From the NCBI RefSeq assembly GCF_002407605.1, contig NZ_NXGV01000001.1:1509324-1573323 (forward strand): a stretch of DNA of 64,000 nucleotides. Reading direction: 5' to 3'. The DNA comes from Marinobacter sp. ANT_B65. Its GTDB lineage: Bacteria > Pseudomonadota > Gammaproteobacteria > Pseudomonadales > Oleiphilaceae. The notes under the pieces were generated by a model. That model saw only the letters and a list, made by a program, of their open reading frames with translations. It ran no database searches and had not been told where the DNA came from. This document shows, piece by piece, positions 47,744 to 56,030 of the stretch (within the stretch, counting starts at the first letter, position 1; the number at the start of each line of letters is the position of its first letter). The translations under genes and the position numbers were made by a program.

Positions 47744-49005
47744 ACACTAAGGATGTTCTGCCGTTTGTTTCCCAGCTTGGCGAAAACCAGTTGTGAAACG
47801 CCGATGGCACGCTCTGAGAATCCCGCTTCGCAATAGGCAAAATAGAAGTGCCAGAGCCTGCGGAAGGCCTGGTCATAACCCATGCTATCTAGCTTTTCCC
47901 GGTTGGACATAAAACGATCACACCAGTCGCGCAGGGTGCGGGCGTAATGAAAACCTGTGTCTTCCGAATGGGTCAGGACAAGGTTTGACTGATTTCGCAC
48001 AGATTCCAGGATCGTGCCAAACGATGGAATGAAGCTTCCGGGAAAGATAAAGCGCTGAATGAAGTCCACGTTTTTCAGAGCGCGCTCATAGCGCTGCTCC
48101 GGCATATTGATCGCTTGAATAAGAGCAAGACCATCAGGTTTCAGCAGGGCGTGAATCTGGCTGAAATAGCTGTCCAGAAACTGGGGACCTACGGCCTCAA
48201 TCATTTCAATTGAAACCAGCTTGTCGAACTGGCCAGCCAGGTCACGGTAGTCATCGAACAGCAAAGTGATTCTGTCTTCCAGACCTTCCCTCAGAACGCG
48301 TTTCCGGGCGAGTTCCAGCTGCTCTTTGGAAATGGTGGTTGTCGTTACATGGCAGCCGTAGTGCTTTGCCGCGTGTATCGCAAAACCACCCCAGCCGGTT
48401 CCGATTTCGATTACACGGTCACCCGGTTGTAAATCCAGCTTCCGGCAGATCGTATCAAGTTTGTGAACCGCTGCTTCTTCAAGAGTGGACTCTTCATCGG
48501 GATAGATGGCGGAGGAGTACATCATCGTGGAATCCAGAAAGGTCTCGAACAGGTCATTGCCGAGATCATAATGGGCACTGATGTTCTTTCTGGATCCGTC
48601 TCTGGTATTGCGGTTCAGCCAGTGCAGCCCTTTGAGGGCTGGCTTGGTTATCCAGCTGAACCGGTCTTCAAATTCATTCATGCGGTCAATGTTACGGGTG
48701 AAGAACCGAAGCAGGGCTACAAGGTCGGGCGATGACCAGTCACCCGCCACGTAGGCTTCAGCGGCGCCAATGCTGCCACCGGTCAGTAAATCCCGCCAGG
48801 TGCCGGGATCGTGAATTATCAGCACCGCAGGAAGATGCTTGCTGTTTCCATCGCCAAACACCAGGTCATCCATGCCGTCTTCCTGGATGGTGAGAATGCC
48901 TTCCCCCAACTGTTTGAGTTGCTGGATTACCAGGCTTCGGGCAGCTTTGTCTATCACGGATGGGCCAGACTGTCCGTTGGCAACGCGGCTGACTGATGTA
49001 TTCAT
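47740..49005 (-). CDS. cfa: Cfa-family fatty-acid methyltransferase
   Basis: SAM-dependent enzyme of the cyclopropane-fatty-acid synthase family that methylates unsaturated acyl chains in membrane phospholipids. The 421-residue protein has H-Y-D-L-G-N-D-L-F, the SAM loop V-I-E-I-G-T-G-W-G-G-F-A-I-H-A and the C-terminal F-S-E-R-A-I-G-V-S-Q-L-V. The start overlapping the DUF1365 stop (ATGA) is preferred; an ATG three codons upstream is also open. In alphaproteobacteria related proteins such as UfaM methylate vaccenate on the way to furan fatty acids, so the product here may not be a cyclopropane. Confidence 0.88.
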   Translation of the reverse strand: MNTSVSRVANGQSGPSVIDKAARSLVIQQLKQLGEGILTIQEDGMDDLVFGDGNSKHLPAVLIIHDPGTWRDLLTGGSIGAAEAYVAGDWSSPDLVALLRFFTRNIDRMNEFEDRFSWITKPALKGLHWLNRNTRDGSRKNISAHYDLGNDLFETFLDSTMMYSSAIYPDEESTLEEAAVHKLDTICRKLDLQPGDRVIEIGTGWGGFAIHAAKHYGCHVTTTTISKEQLELARKRVLREGLEDRITLLFDDYRDLAGQFDKLVSIEMIEAVGPQFLDSYFSQIHALLKPDGLALIQAINMPEQRYERALKNVDFIQRFIFPGSFIPSFGTILESVRNQSNLVLTHSEDTGFHYARTLRDWCDRFMSNREKLDSMGYDQAFRRLWHFYFAYCEAGFSERAIGVSQLVFAKLGNKRQNILSV

Positions 49006-49889
49006 GTTCTCCATGAGCTTACCTTACCCTGTGTCTTGTTGGTGTCGATGGCACTGGTTACGTCTACGCCCTGATCGTTACTTCCCAGCCGATGGGAAGG
49101 GTCGTTTCCTGCTAGCTTGTCAGGGTGGGTGTAGAACGGAGCTCCTTTCAATTTCAGCTTCAGGGCATGCCAGTAAATGCCGGCAGCTACCTTGAGCGCT
49201 TCAAAAGGAAACCGGCGCAAGCTTCTATGGAGGGTTTTACGTGTGAGAGGGGCTCTCTGGACTACCAGTGTGGCATCAAAGTGTTTTTTTCCTTCCTCTA
49301 GCACATTCATATGAATTCTCAGCTCAGGCCCCCGGAAGCTGAACGTCCACTCATAATGCTGTGCCATAGCGTTGAAAGGAGAAACATGAAAGCGCTTGGT
49401 AAATCCGAACTGTTCTGTACGCCAGCCTGCTGAATTCGGCAGGCTCCCCGAGGTTTCGAGGCAGTAAGCATGGCGCTCATTCCAGGGTGTGTTGGTTATC
49501 TGGGCAACAATAACTGCAGGCACGTCTCCGCTGGAGCCGTTTTCTCCGGCACGGTAACAAAAGTAAAAGCTGACAGGGTTAAACACGTAGCCGGCGTATC
49601 GTGGGTGAGTAATCAGCTCCACTGGACCGTCAGGGCGCCAGCCCGTCGCTGTCTCAACCTGATCGCGCAGGGCGTCTGCCAGGTCACCAGCTTCGGGCCG
49701 GAAGTAGTCTTTGCGTTTCAGGGATATCCAGTTGAAAGCTTCCAGGGAGAAGAACGGGCTTACGTCGGCCACCTGATGCCATTCGTCTGTATCCAGGGCC
49801 AGCATACCTGTGTGGTATTCAAACTCGTGTTTTACCGGGTACAGGCGCCGGTGACGGATTGTTCCCTGTAGCCATTGGCTGCCCGCCAT
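49002..49889 (-). CDS. DUF1365 family protein
   Basis: A 295-residue protein of DUF1365, with the N-terminal I-R-H-R-R-L-Y-P-V-K-H-E-F-E-Y motif, H-P-R-Y-A-G-Y-V-F-N-P-V-S-F-Y-F-C and K-R-F-H-V-S-P-F-N. The biochemical role is unknown. It nearly always accompanies a FAD amine-oxidase-like protein and a Cfa-family methyltransferase, as here, including in photooxidative-stress regulons of Rhodobacter. Its start shares one base with the upstream stop (TGATG). Confidence 0.88.
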   Translation of the reverse strand: MAGSQWLQGTIRHRRLYPVKHEFEYHTGMLALDTDEWHQVADVSPFFSLEAFNWISLKRKDYFRPEAGDLADALRDQVETATGWRPDGPVELITHPRYAGYVFNPVSFYFCYRAGENGSSGDVPAVIVAQITNTPWNERHAYCLETSGSLPNSAGWRTEQFGFTKRFHVSPFNAMAQHYEWTFSFRGPELRIHMNVLEEGKKHFDATLVVQRAPLTRKTLHRSLRRFPFEALKVAAGIYWHALKLKLKGAPFYTHPDKLAGNDPSHRLGSNDQGVDVTSAIDTNKTQGKVSSWRT

Positions 49890-51154
49890 CAGAACTCCAC
49901 ACCAAAATCACTGGTTACCCGCAGTGCGCTGCGCACTCCATCTTCGTGAAAACCGTTAAACCAGTAAGCGCCGCAATAGTGAGTCCGGTTTTTGTTGCCA
50001 ATTTCCTCGTAGCGTTCCTGAGCCTCAACTGCGGCAAGGGTAAATACCGGGTGAGCGTAACTGAAACGCTTAATCACTTTGTCCGGGGCAATATCCTGGG
50101 TGCGGTTAAGGGTGACGCAGAAAGTTTCCGGTGCATTATGGAAATTCTGCAGCGTGTTCATGTTGTAGGTGACAGAAACCGGCTCAGTGCTGTGCTTGGG
50201 GATAAAATAGTTCCAGGCCGCCCAGGCTCTCCGGTTTTCTGGTAATACACTGCTGTCCGTGTGCAATACCACATCGTTTTTCTGATAGGGGATTGCACTC
50301 AGGATCTCTTGTTCCTGGTCGCTGGGGTCTGCAAGCATGGCCAGAGCCTGATCACTGTGGCAACCGAATATAACCTGATCGAATTCATGGGTCTGATCTT
50401 CCGCAGTGATCAGGACGGCATCCTCAGTCCGGCGTACTGCCTGCACCGGAGTATTGAGGTGAATACAGTCACCGAGTCGATCCATCATGGCTTTTACATA
50501 CTGCGCAGAACCGCCCGAGATCACTCGCCAGGAAGGACGGTCATCTACGGACAACATTCCGTGATTGTTGAAGAACTGCAGGAAAAAACGTATTGGAAAC
50601 TGCTCAAGTACAATTTCCGGCGCCGACCATATAGCGGCACCCATTGGTACAATGTAGTGGTTCCGGAAATAGCGGGAATAGCCGTTACGGTTCAGATATT
50701 CACCCAGAGTTTCTGTACTCCGGATCTTTCCAGCGGCCATGTCTGCACGGGTTTCCTTGTTGAATCTGAGGATCTCCCGGACCATATTCAGAAACGGCAG
50801 GTTCAGGAGGTTTTTCCGCTGGGCAAACAGGGTATTCAGGTTTGTGCCATTGTATTGCAGTCCGGTTGAGCCTGAGTCCACGCTGAAGCTCATGTCACTG
50901 ACTTCTGAACGCACTCCCAACCGCTCCATCAGGCGCATGAAGTTAGGGTAGGTCCAGTCATTGAATACAATGAACCCGGTATTTACCGGCCATGTACGCC
51001 CACCCGATTGCACATATTCGGTATTTGTGTGACCACCGGCATAATCTCCGGCTTCAAAAATTTCGACATCGTGCTTTTCAGCGAGCAGCCATGCTGCCGT
51101 GAGACCGGATACCCCGGCGCCGATGACAGCAATACGCTGACGTTCGTTGTTCAT
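49889..51154 (-). CDS. FAD-dependent amine-oxidase-like flavoprotein
   Basis: A 421-residue flavoprotein with the N-terminal dinucleotide fold I-A-V-I-G-A-G-V-S-G-L-T-A-A and the E-A-G-D-Y-A-G-G-H-T-N-T segment. The conserved C-terminal block T-H-Y-C-G-A-Y-W-F-N-G-F-H-E-D-G marks the subgroup encoded with DUF1365 and Cfa. A member of this wider flavoprotein group (UfaD) desaturates methylated fatty acids in the furan-fatty-acid pathway, so an acyl-chain desaturase role is possible. Start and stop are both coupled to neighbours. Confidence 0.85.
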   Translation of the reverse strand: MNNERQRIAVIGAGVSGLTAAWLLAEKHDVEIFEAGDYAGGHTNTEYVQSGGRTWPVNTGFIVFNDWTYPNFMRLMERLGVRSEVSDMSFSVDSGSTGLQYNGTNLNTLFAQRKNLLNLPFLNMVREILRFNKETRADMAAGKIRSTETLGEYLNRNGYSRYFRNHYIVPMGAAIWSAPEIVLEQFPIRFFLQFFNNHGMLSVDDRPSWRVISGGSAQYVKAMMDRLGDCIHLNTPVQAVRRTEDAVLITAEDQTHEFDQVIFGCHSDQALAMLADPSDQEQEILSAIPYQKNDVVLHTDSSVLPENRRAWAAWNYFIPKHSTEPVSVTYNMNTLQNFHNAPETFCVTLNRTQDIAPDKVIKRFSYAHPVFTLAAVEAQERYEEIGNKNRTHYCGAYWFNGFHEDGVRSALRVTSDFGVEF

Positions 51155-51951
51155 GTATTTGTTTCCTGTTCGCTGGAACTTCGGCGGGCCATAGACGCGG
51201 CCATGCGATCAATCAGTGACTGGGGCAGGGCACCCAGGCATTTGAGAATCCAGGTAAAGCGTTTCGGAAAGGCAATTTCGTTATGGCCTTTGGCAAGGCC
51301 ACTGACGATTCGTTCGGATGCATCCTCGACAGTCACAAGAAATGGCATGGGGAAGTCATTGCGTTCGGTTAGTGGCGTTTTTACGAAGCCGGGAGAAACC
51401 AGCACTACGTCTATGCCCTCGGCAGCAAGGTCTGCCCGTAAGCTGTGGGCAAAGTAGGCCAACGCCGCCTTTGATGCGCCATAGCCTTCTGCCCTTGCGA
51501 AAGGGAACCACCAGGCAGAGGAGCCAACAATGACCAGGGTAGCGGGCAACCCTTTGGCACAGGTACGGCGCAATGCGGGCAGGGCGATTTCAACGCAGCG
51601 GGCAGTACCGATTACATTGGTCTCTATATTCTTCTCGATTACTTCACTGCTGTAATCCGCGACATCGAGATACTCACAGGTCCCGGCATTGAGAATGGCC
51701 ATATTCAGATCGCCGTATGATTCCAGTAATGGCGCAAGCGACTGAAGATCTTCCTTGCTGGTTGTGTCCGCTACTGCCGGTACCATTCGTTCTGGCGCAA
51801 GGGTTGCCAGCTGTTCCAGAGGTTCAGAGCGGCGTCCTGTAATTATTAACCTGTGCCCTCCGCGAACCAGTGCTTGTGTCACAGATTCGCCAACGCCAGA
51901 GCTGGCCCCGGTAATCCATATGCTGGAAGGAGTATTCAGGCGCTGGCTCAT
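51151..51951 (-). CDS. short-chain dehydrogenase/reductase
   Basis: A 266-residue classical SDR with the cofactor loop T-G-A-S-S-G-V-G, N-A-G and catalytic Y-G-A-S-K. The G-R-R after the second strand suggests NADP(H). Substrate unknown; the setting in a lipid-modifying operon suggests an acyl or lipid-derived carbonyl. The ATG overlapping the upstream stop is chosen over a start seven codons earlier. The stop overlaps the flavoprotein start (ATGA). Confidence 0.85.
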   Translation of the reverse strand: MSQRLNTPSSIWITGASSGVGESVTQALVRGGHRLIITGRRSEPLEQLATLAPERMVPAVADTTSKEDLQSLAPLLESYGDLNMAILNAGTCEYLDVADYSSEVIEKNIETNVIGTARCVEIALPALRRTCAKGLPATLVIVGSSAWWFPFARAEGYGASKAALAYFAHSLRADLAAEGIDVVLVSPGFVKTPLTERNDFPMPFLVTVEDASERIVSGLAKGHNEIAFPKRFTWILKCLGALPQSLIDRMAASMARRSSSEQETNT

Positions 51952-52415
51952 CCTGCGTATCCCTTTACCCAACGGATAATGCTCCCGATCGCAGGCAGGT
52001 TTTCATACAAAAGCTGCCCGGCGTCAAAATAATCCCTGTGGTAGCAGACTTTTCCGTTTTTGATCTGCAGGTGGCTGATACCAGCTACCTGAATTTCGCG
52101 TCCACGGCGAATCCGTTTGTGCTGCAAATGCATCACCCAGGGTATGCTGGCGAAACCACCCTCAACTACCGCGGCCTCAAATGTGAAGTGACAGGAAATC
52201 ACGTTTGCGTAAGCTTTAGCGAAGTATCGGGTTAAAGCATCAAGGCCTGACACAACGCCAAGGGGATCCTGAAACCGGATGTTCTCACTGTAAACCGAAG
52301 GCAATTTACCCAGGTTGCCTTTGTCGAGTTCGTCAAACAGACTCCTGAACTCAGCCAGTGTGGCAGGCACGCCGGGATCCGGGCGGCCGACTTCAATAGC
52401 GGGGGCGGTTTTCAT
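51948..52415 (-). CDS. NTF2-like (SnoaL-type) protein
   Basis: A 155-residue protein with an NTF2-like cone fold pattern: F-R-S-L-F-D-E-L-D-K-G, I-R-F-Q-D-P-L-G-V-V-S-G-L-D-A-L, and the final G-K-V-C-Y-H-R-D-Y-F-D-A-G-Q. Such proteins are ligand-binding or small enzymes and recur in Cfa-DUF1365 clusters; no reaction is known. It begins inside the desaturase stop (ATGA) and ends inside the SDR start (ATGA). Confidence 0.83.
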   Translation of the reverse strand: MKTAPAIEVGRPDPGVPATLAEFRSLFDELDKGNLGKLPSVYSENIRFQDPLGVVSGLDALTRYFAKAYANVISCHFTFEAAVVEGGFASIPWVMHLQHKRIRRGREIQVAGISHLQIKNGKVCYHRDYFDAGQLLYENLPAIGSIIRWVKGYAG

Positions 52416-53368
52416 GTACGGGCCCTCCTCATCTGATCAAGCTGTCGGGTTTCTTCCTGAATATGCCTGGGGATAGGGTTGAGTTCCCAGATTATTCCCA
52501 GTTTTGACAACAGCCACAGGCCATACCAGGTAATATCGATCTCATACCAGCGAAAGCCCTGCCGAACCGATTGCGGCCAGCGGTGATGGTTGTTATGCCA
52601 GCCTTCGCCCAGGGTCAGGAGGGCCAGCCAGAAATTGTTGCGGCTGTCATCTGCAGTCTCAAACCGGCGCTTGCCCCAAACGTGAGAGAGCGAGTTAATG
52701 GAAACTGTGGCATGAAACAGTGCGACCGTAGAGATGAAAAAGCCCCAGATCAGCATTTGCAGGCCATTGGTGCCAAGCCCGGGCGCCCAGGCGGCGAGTG
52801 CTTCACCCAATAGGTAAATGAGTAGTGCTGCCGCTGCGGGAACCAGGGCATCGAAACGGTTAAGAAGCTTCAGTTCAGGGAATTTGAGCCAGTCGCGAAT
52901 ACGGCGCTCGTTCGTCGCAAATCCGGCATCGCAAGTAAACCATCCCATGTGTGACCACCAGAAGCCGCCCTGATGGGGGGAGTGCAGATCCTGCTCGCGG
53001 TCTGAATGCTGGTGGTGATGCCGGTGATGAGCCGCCCACCACAGCGGACCACGCTGAGCAGCACTGGCTCCAAGGACTGCAAATAAAAACTGGGCCGTCC
53101 GGCTTGTTTTGAACGTCTTGTGTGCGAAATACCGGTGGTAGAATCCGGTAATGGCAAACATTCGCACCAGGAAAAAGAGGATCGCGAAACCCACTGCAAA
53201 GGCACTTGCGCCAGTGTAAAAGGCCAGCAGGCATGCCAGATGAAGCGTCAGGAATGGAATCACGCGGATGAAATTGAAGGAGCGTGAGTTTACATCTATG
53301 TGATCCGTGCCGGCATCTGAATCGAACCACCTCAGGATGTTTATAAAACAACTTTGCACTCGGGTCAT
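52412..53368 (-). CDS. delta-9-type acyl desaturase (membrane diiron)
   Basis: A 318-residue membrane desaturase with the three histidine boxes H-R-Y-F-A-H, H-H-R-H-H-H and H-N-N-H-H, four hydrophobic helices and the W-W-A-A-H-H context of acyl-CoA/acyl-lipid delta-9 desaturases. It would introduce a double bond in a saturated acyl chain using oxygen. The start ATG (M-T-R-V-Q-S) is chosen because the longer frame runs antisense through the divergent flavoprotein gene. It is the first gene of the lipid operon, so its unsaturated product could be the substrate of the Cfa-like enzyme. Confidence 0.88.
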   Translation of the reverse strand: MTRVQSCFINILRWFDSDAGTDHIDVNSRSFNFIRVIPFLTLHLACLLAFYTGASAFAVGFAILFFLVRMFAITGFYHRYFAHKTFKTSRTAQFLFAVLGASAAQRGPLWWAAHHRHHHQHSDREQDLHSPHQGGFWWSHMGWFTCDAGFATNERRIRDWLKFPELKLLNRFDALVPAAAALLIYLLGEALAAWAPGLGTNGLQMLIWGFFISTVALFHATVSINSLSHVWGKRRFETADDSRNNFWLALLTLGEGWHNNHHRWPQSVRQGFRWYEIDITWYGLWLLSKLGIIWELNPIPRHIQEETRQLDQMRRART

Positions 53369-53420
53369 ACCCTGATTGCCCTTTTTTCCATGAATCATGT
53401 TTGACGAGACGTTTATTGCT

Positions 53421-54443
53421 ATGGGTATACGCCGTATTGCGATTATTGGTTCAGGCATAGCAGGCCTGACTGCAGCCATCAAGTTGAAAGAGCAGGGGCA
53501 TGATGTAAGCCTGTTTGAAAAAAGCAGAGGGCCGGGAGGCCGGCTGGCGGCCAAAAGGGTAGCCAATGGCTCAGTTGATGTGGGGGCACAGTATTTTACC
53601 TCCCGGAACCCGGAGTTCCTGCCATTCCTTACCCGGTTCGCCGGGAACAGCAGTTTTACTACATGGGATGGCCAGTTTGGCTTCCAGGGCAAAGATGGGC
53701 AGTGGCAGGAGTTTCCGGATGAACCGAGATATGTCGGTATTCCCAGGATGACCGCGGTTTCCAGAGCATTATCTGCCCACGTCACAGTAACTGCGGAGAC
53801 ACGGATTGAACGCATTGTGCGTAATGACAATGGCTGGGTTCTGTCGGATAGGGCCGGGAATGTTCAGGCCGTCGAGTTCGACTCAGTTATTATCACTGCG
53901 CCACCAGCCCAGGCCCGGGATTTACTTGTGCAGAGTAACCTGCCCGAACAGGCGGCATATCTGGATGATGCAGTTACCCGGGTTTTACCCTGCTGGGCAG
54001 TGGCTGCACATTTCAAAGAAACTCCATGGCCCCGCCACGAAGGTATGCGCTGCGACCATCCATCACTTTTCTGGGTGGCGAATAACTCAAGTAAACCTGG
54101 CCGAAAGGGTGAAGACCAGGGTGGCAGGGGATCATGGTGGGTGCTACATGCAAGCTCAGAATGGAGCCAGCGAAACCTGGAAACCACGCCAGATCAGGTT
54201 GCTGCAGAGCTGATTGCGGCATTCAGGGAACTTACCGGCTCGGACCTGATGGCTACCGACTCAGTAACGCACCGTTGGCTGTATGCCCGCTCAGAAGGCG
54301 GATCCAGTCCGGGCCACCTTTGGTTTCCGGAGCAGGACATAGGTCTTGCTGGTGACTGGCTTAGCGGGGGCCGGGTTGAAGGCGCCTTCGACAGCGCCTG
54401 CAGCCTTGTCTCCGCATACGTGGCAACTGATGCTAGCCGGTAA
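53421..54443 (+). CDS. renalase-like NAD(P)/FAD-dependent oxidoreductase
   Basis: A 340-residue flavoprotein with the N-terminal fold I-A-I-I-G-S-G-I-A-G-L-T-A-A, F-E-K-S-R-G-P-G-G-R and a C-terminal G-D-W-L-S-G-G-R-V-E-G-A-F block, the pattern of bacterial renalases, which oxidise off-path dihydronicotinamide isomers. The GIRR-starting ATG is chosen; an ATG eight codons upstream has no ribosome site and would leave almost no space to the divergent desaturase gene. A direct role with that operon is possible but not shown. Confidence 0.82.
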   Translation: MGIRRIAIIGSGIAGLTAAIKLKEQGHDVSLFEKSRGPGGRLAAKRVANGSVDVGAQYFTSRNPEFLPFLTRFAGNSSFTTWDGQFGFQGKDGQWQEFPDEPRYVGIPRMTAVSRALSAHVTVTAETRIERIVRNDNGWVLSDRAGNVQAVEFDSVIITAPPAQARDLLVQSNLPEQAAYLDDAVTRVLPCWAVAAHFKETPWPRHEGMRCDHPSLFWVANNSSKPGRKGEDQGGRGSWWVLHASSEWSQRNLETTPDQVAAELIAAFRELTGSDLMATDSVTHRWLYARSEGGSSPGHLWFPEQDIGLAGDWLSGGRVEGAFDSACSLVSAYVATDASR

Positions 54444-55917
54444 TATTCTGCCCGGCGGCCAGAGTGCTATCGGGACGGGTATAGAAGTGAGTAATGGTGC
54501 CGTCGCTGAACTTGCTGAAAAAAGCACTGACATCGGTAATTTGTTTTAGCGAACGCGCGCGGGATACAGGATTGCGGATCAGCACCTTGATGCCATTAAA
54601 ATTATCCTGGATATTGGAAAACCGTGCCCGCATGGAACAGGTGACTACATGGGCGGGATTCAACTCCATGGCCTCGGCGAGCCAGGCGCTGTGGCTGGCT
54701 ATACCGCTGGAGGAAAGGTCTTCACGGGTATCCAGATGGTTCAGTTTTACCCGGTTAACGATACAGAATGAAAAACTGTCCGGGCGCTGGCGGGCGACTT
54801 TCCGGAAGGCTTCCCAGAAAAAGTTGTCGGTGAGCTCAGCAAAGTAGCGCATGTTGCTAAGGCAGGTGTCTATCCATTCAAAGCTTTCCGGATCTTCCAG
54901 AACTTCGTTAATGGCCTCCCGCAACAACCAGTCAAAGCCCAGCGCAGTTTTATGGGCGTAAACCTTGCGGTACATCTGATAGCGACTGTAAACAAAGTCT
55001 TCCAGTGCGCCCAGGCCTTTCTGAGTGATTGCAAGCCCAAGCCACGGCTCTGACTCGTCCCACCCGAAGCGCAGATTGCTGAGGAGATGGTCAAGGTTGA
55101 ACCCACCAATCGTGACAGAAGAGTGGAATCCGTCCCGCAGCATGTAGTCTGCACGGTCGGCATCAATTTCTCCCGACACAATCGATGAGAGTAAATCCAG
55201 CACCAGTTGTGGGATATTCTCCCTGATCAGTGATTCCGACTCCGCGTCTTCGCCGGCAATAAACCCCCAGAATGTGCGGGCGTGGCGGCAGAAAGTTTCG
55301 CTGGGCGTCACCTCTGTTGTTTCCATAATGCCAATAATATCCTGGGCGTGAAGGCCTGCGCTCTCCAGGTCGACGGCCGACAGAACTTCGTGGGCAACCC
55401 TTACCGAATAGTGCTCATGTTCAAGTTCTTCGGGCTCCTCGCTGTGGTATGCCGAATAATTTACGCCTTCCCATAAGTCTGCGAACCGCCCTGGGCGTGA
55501 CATCAGCTGGCGAATCCGCTTTGCCTGGGTAAACTGGTGGGAAAAACTAGAATGCCCGCTGTCATGGAGCAGGCAGCCAAGGCGAATGGTTTTGGCCAGG
55601 TAATCAATGGCGTCGAGCTGGCTGAGACTCAGGTCGGTCTGCTCGCTGAGCTGGCGCTCCCTGAGATAGGCGTCAATCATTGAACGAAACATGCGGGTCC
55701 CCACATGCATCACGCCAATACTGTGCAGAAAGCGTGAGTGTGTTGCTCCAGGGAAAACCAGGCTGAGAATATCGTTCTGGCAGATGTTGCGCAGCCGCTG
55801 GAACAACGGATGGTCAATCACCTGAATTTCATGCCGGTATAACGGGATCGCTCCGTGAACCGGATCCATGATCAGCTTGTCATAAGCTCCCAACAGGTCA
55901 TTTACCGCTCTTCTCAT
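54433..55917 (-). CDS. HD-domain phosphohydrolase (dNTPase/SAMHD1-like, COG1078)
   Basis: A 494-residue protein. It begins with a family block D-P-V-H-G-A-I-P-L, then R-L-R-N-I, and has metal ligands in T-H-S-R-F-L-H-S-I-G and H-D-S-G-H-S-S-F-S-H, as in COG1078 HD hydrolases that cleave (d)NTPs. Substrate not determinable from sequence. Its last 11 bases overlap the end of the convergent flavoprotein gene. It is divergent from the HsbR-like gene. Confidence 0.85.
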   Translation of the reverse strand: MRRAVNDLLGAYDKLIMDPVHGAIPLYRHEIQVIDHPLFQRLRNICQNDILSLVFPGATHSRFLHSIGVMHVGTRMFRSMIDAYLRERQLSEQTDLSLSQLDAIDYLAKTIRLGCLLHDSGHSSFSHQFTQAKRIRQLMSRPGRFADLWEGVNYSAYHSEEPEELEHEHYSVRVAHEVLSAVDLESAGLHAQDIIGIMETTEVTPSETFCRHARTFWGFIAGEDAESESLIRENIPQLVLDLLSSIVSGEIDADRADYMLRDGFHSSVTIGGFNLDHLLSNLRFGWDESEPWLGLAITQKGLGALEDFVYSRYQMYRKVYAHKTALGFDWLLREAINEVLEDPESFEWIDTCLSNMRYFAELTDNFFWEAFRKVARQRPDSFSFCIVNRVKLNHLDTREDLSSSGIASHSAWLAEAMELNPAHVVTCSMRARFSNIQDNFNGIKVLIRNPVSRARSLKQITDVSAFFSKFSDGTITHFYTRPDSTLAAGQNITG

Positions 55918-56030
55918 TCGCAGGAATCTCCGGGTTTCGCCAAACTGGCCTTGTTATATCACGTAGGCGTGCCAAAATAGGTTTTGAAACGCCATTTTTC
56001 GTTTATCGCTAGTAGTTTAGGGCAGCAAAC

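Noticed and set aside
53369..53830. N-terminal extension of about 150 residues on the desaturase frame
   Set aside because: It runs antisense through the start of the renalase-like gene, has no desaturase similarity, and the M-T-R-V-Q-S start fits the family length.
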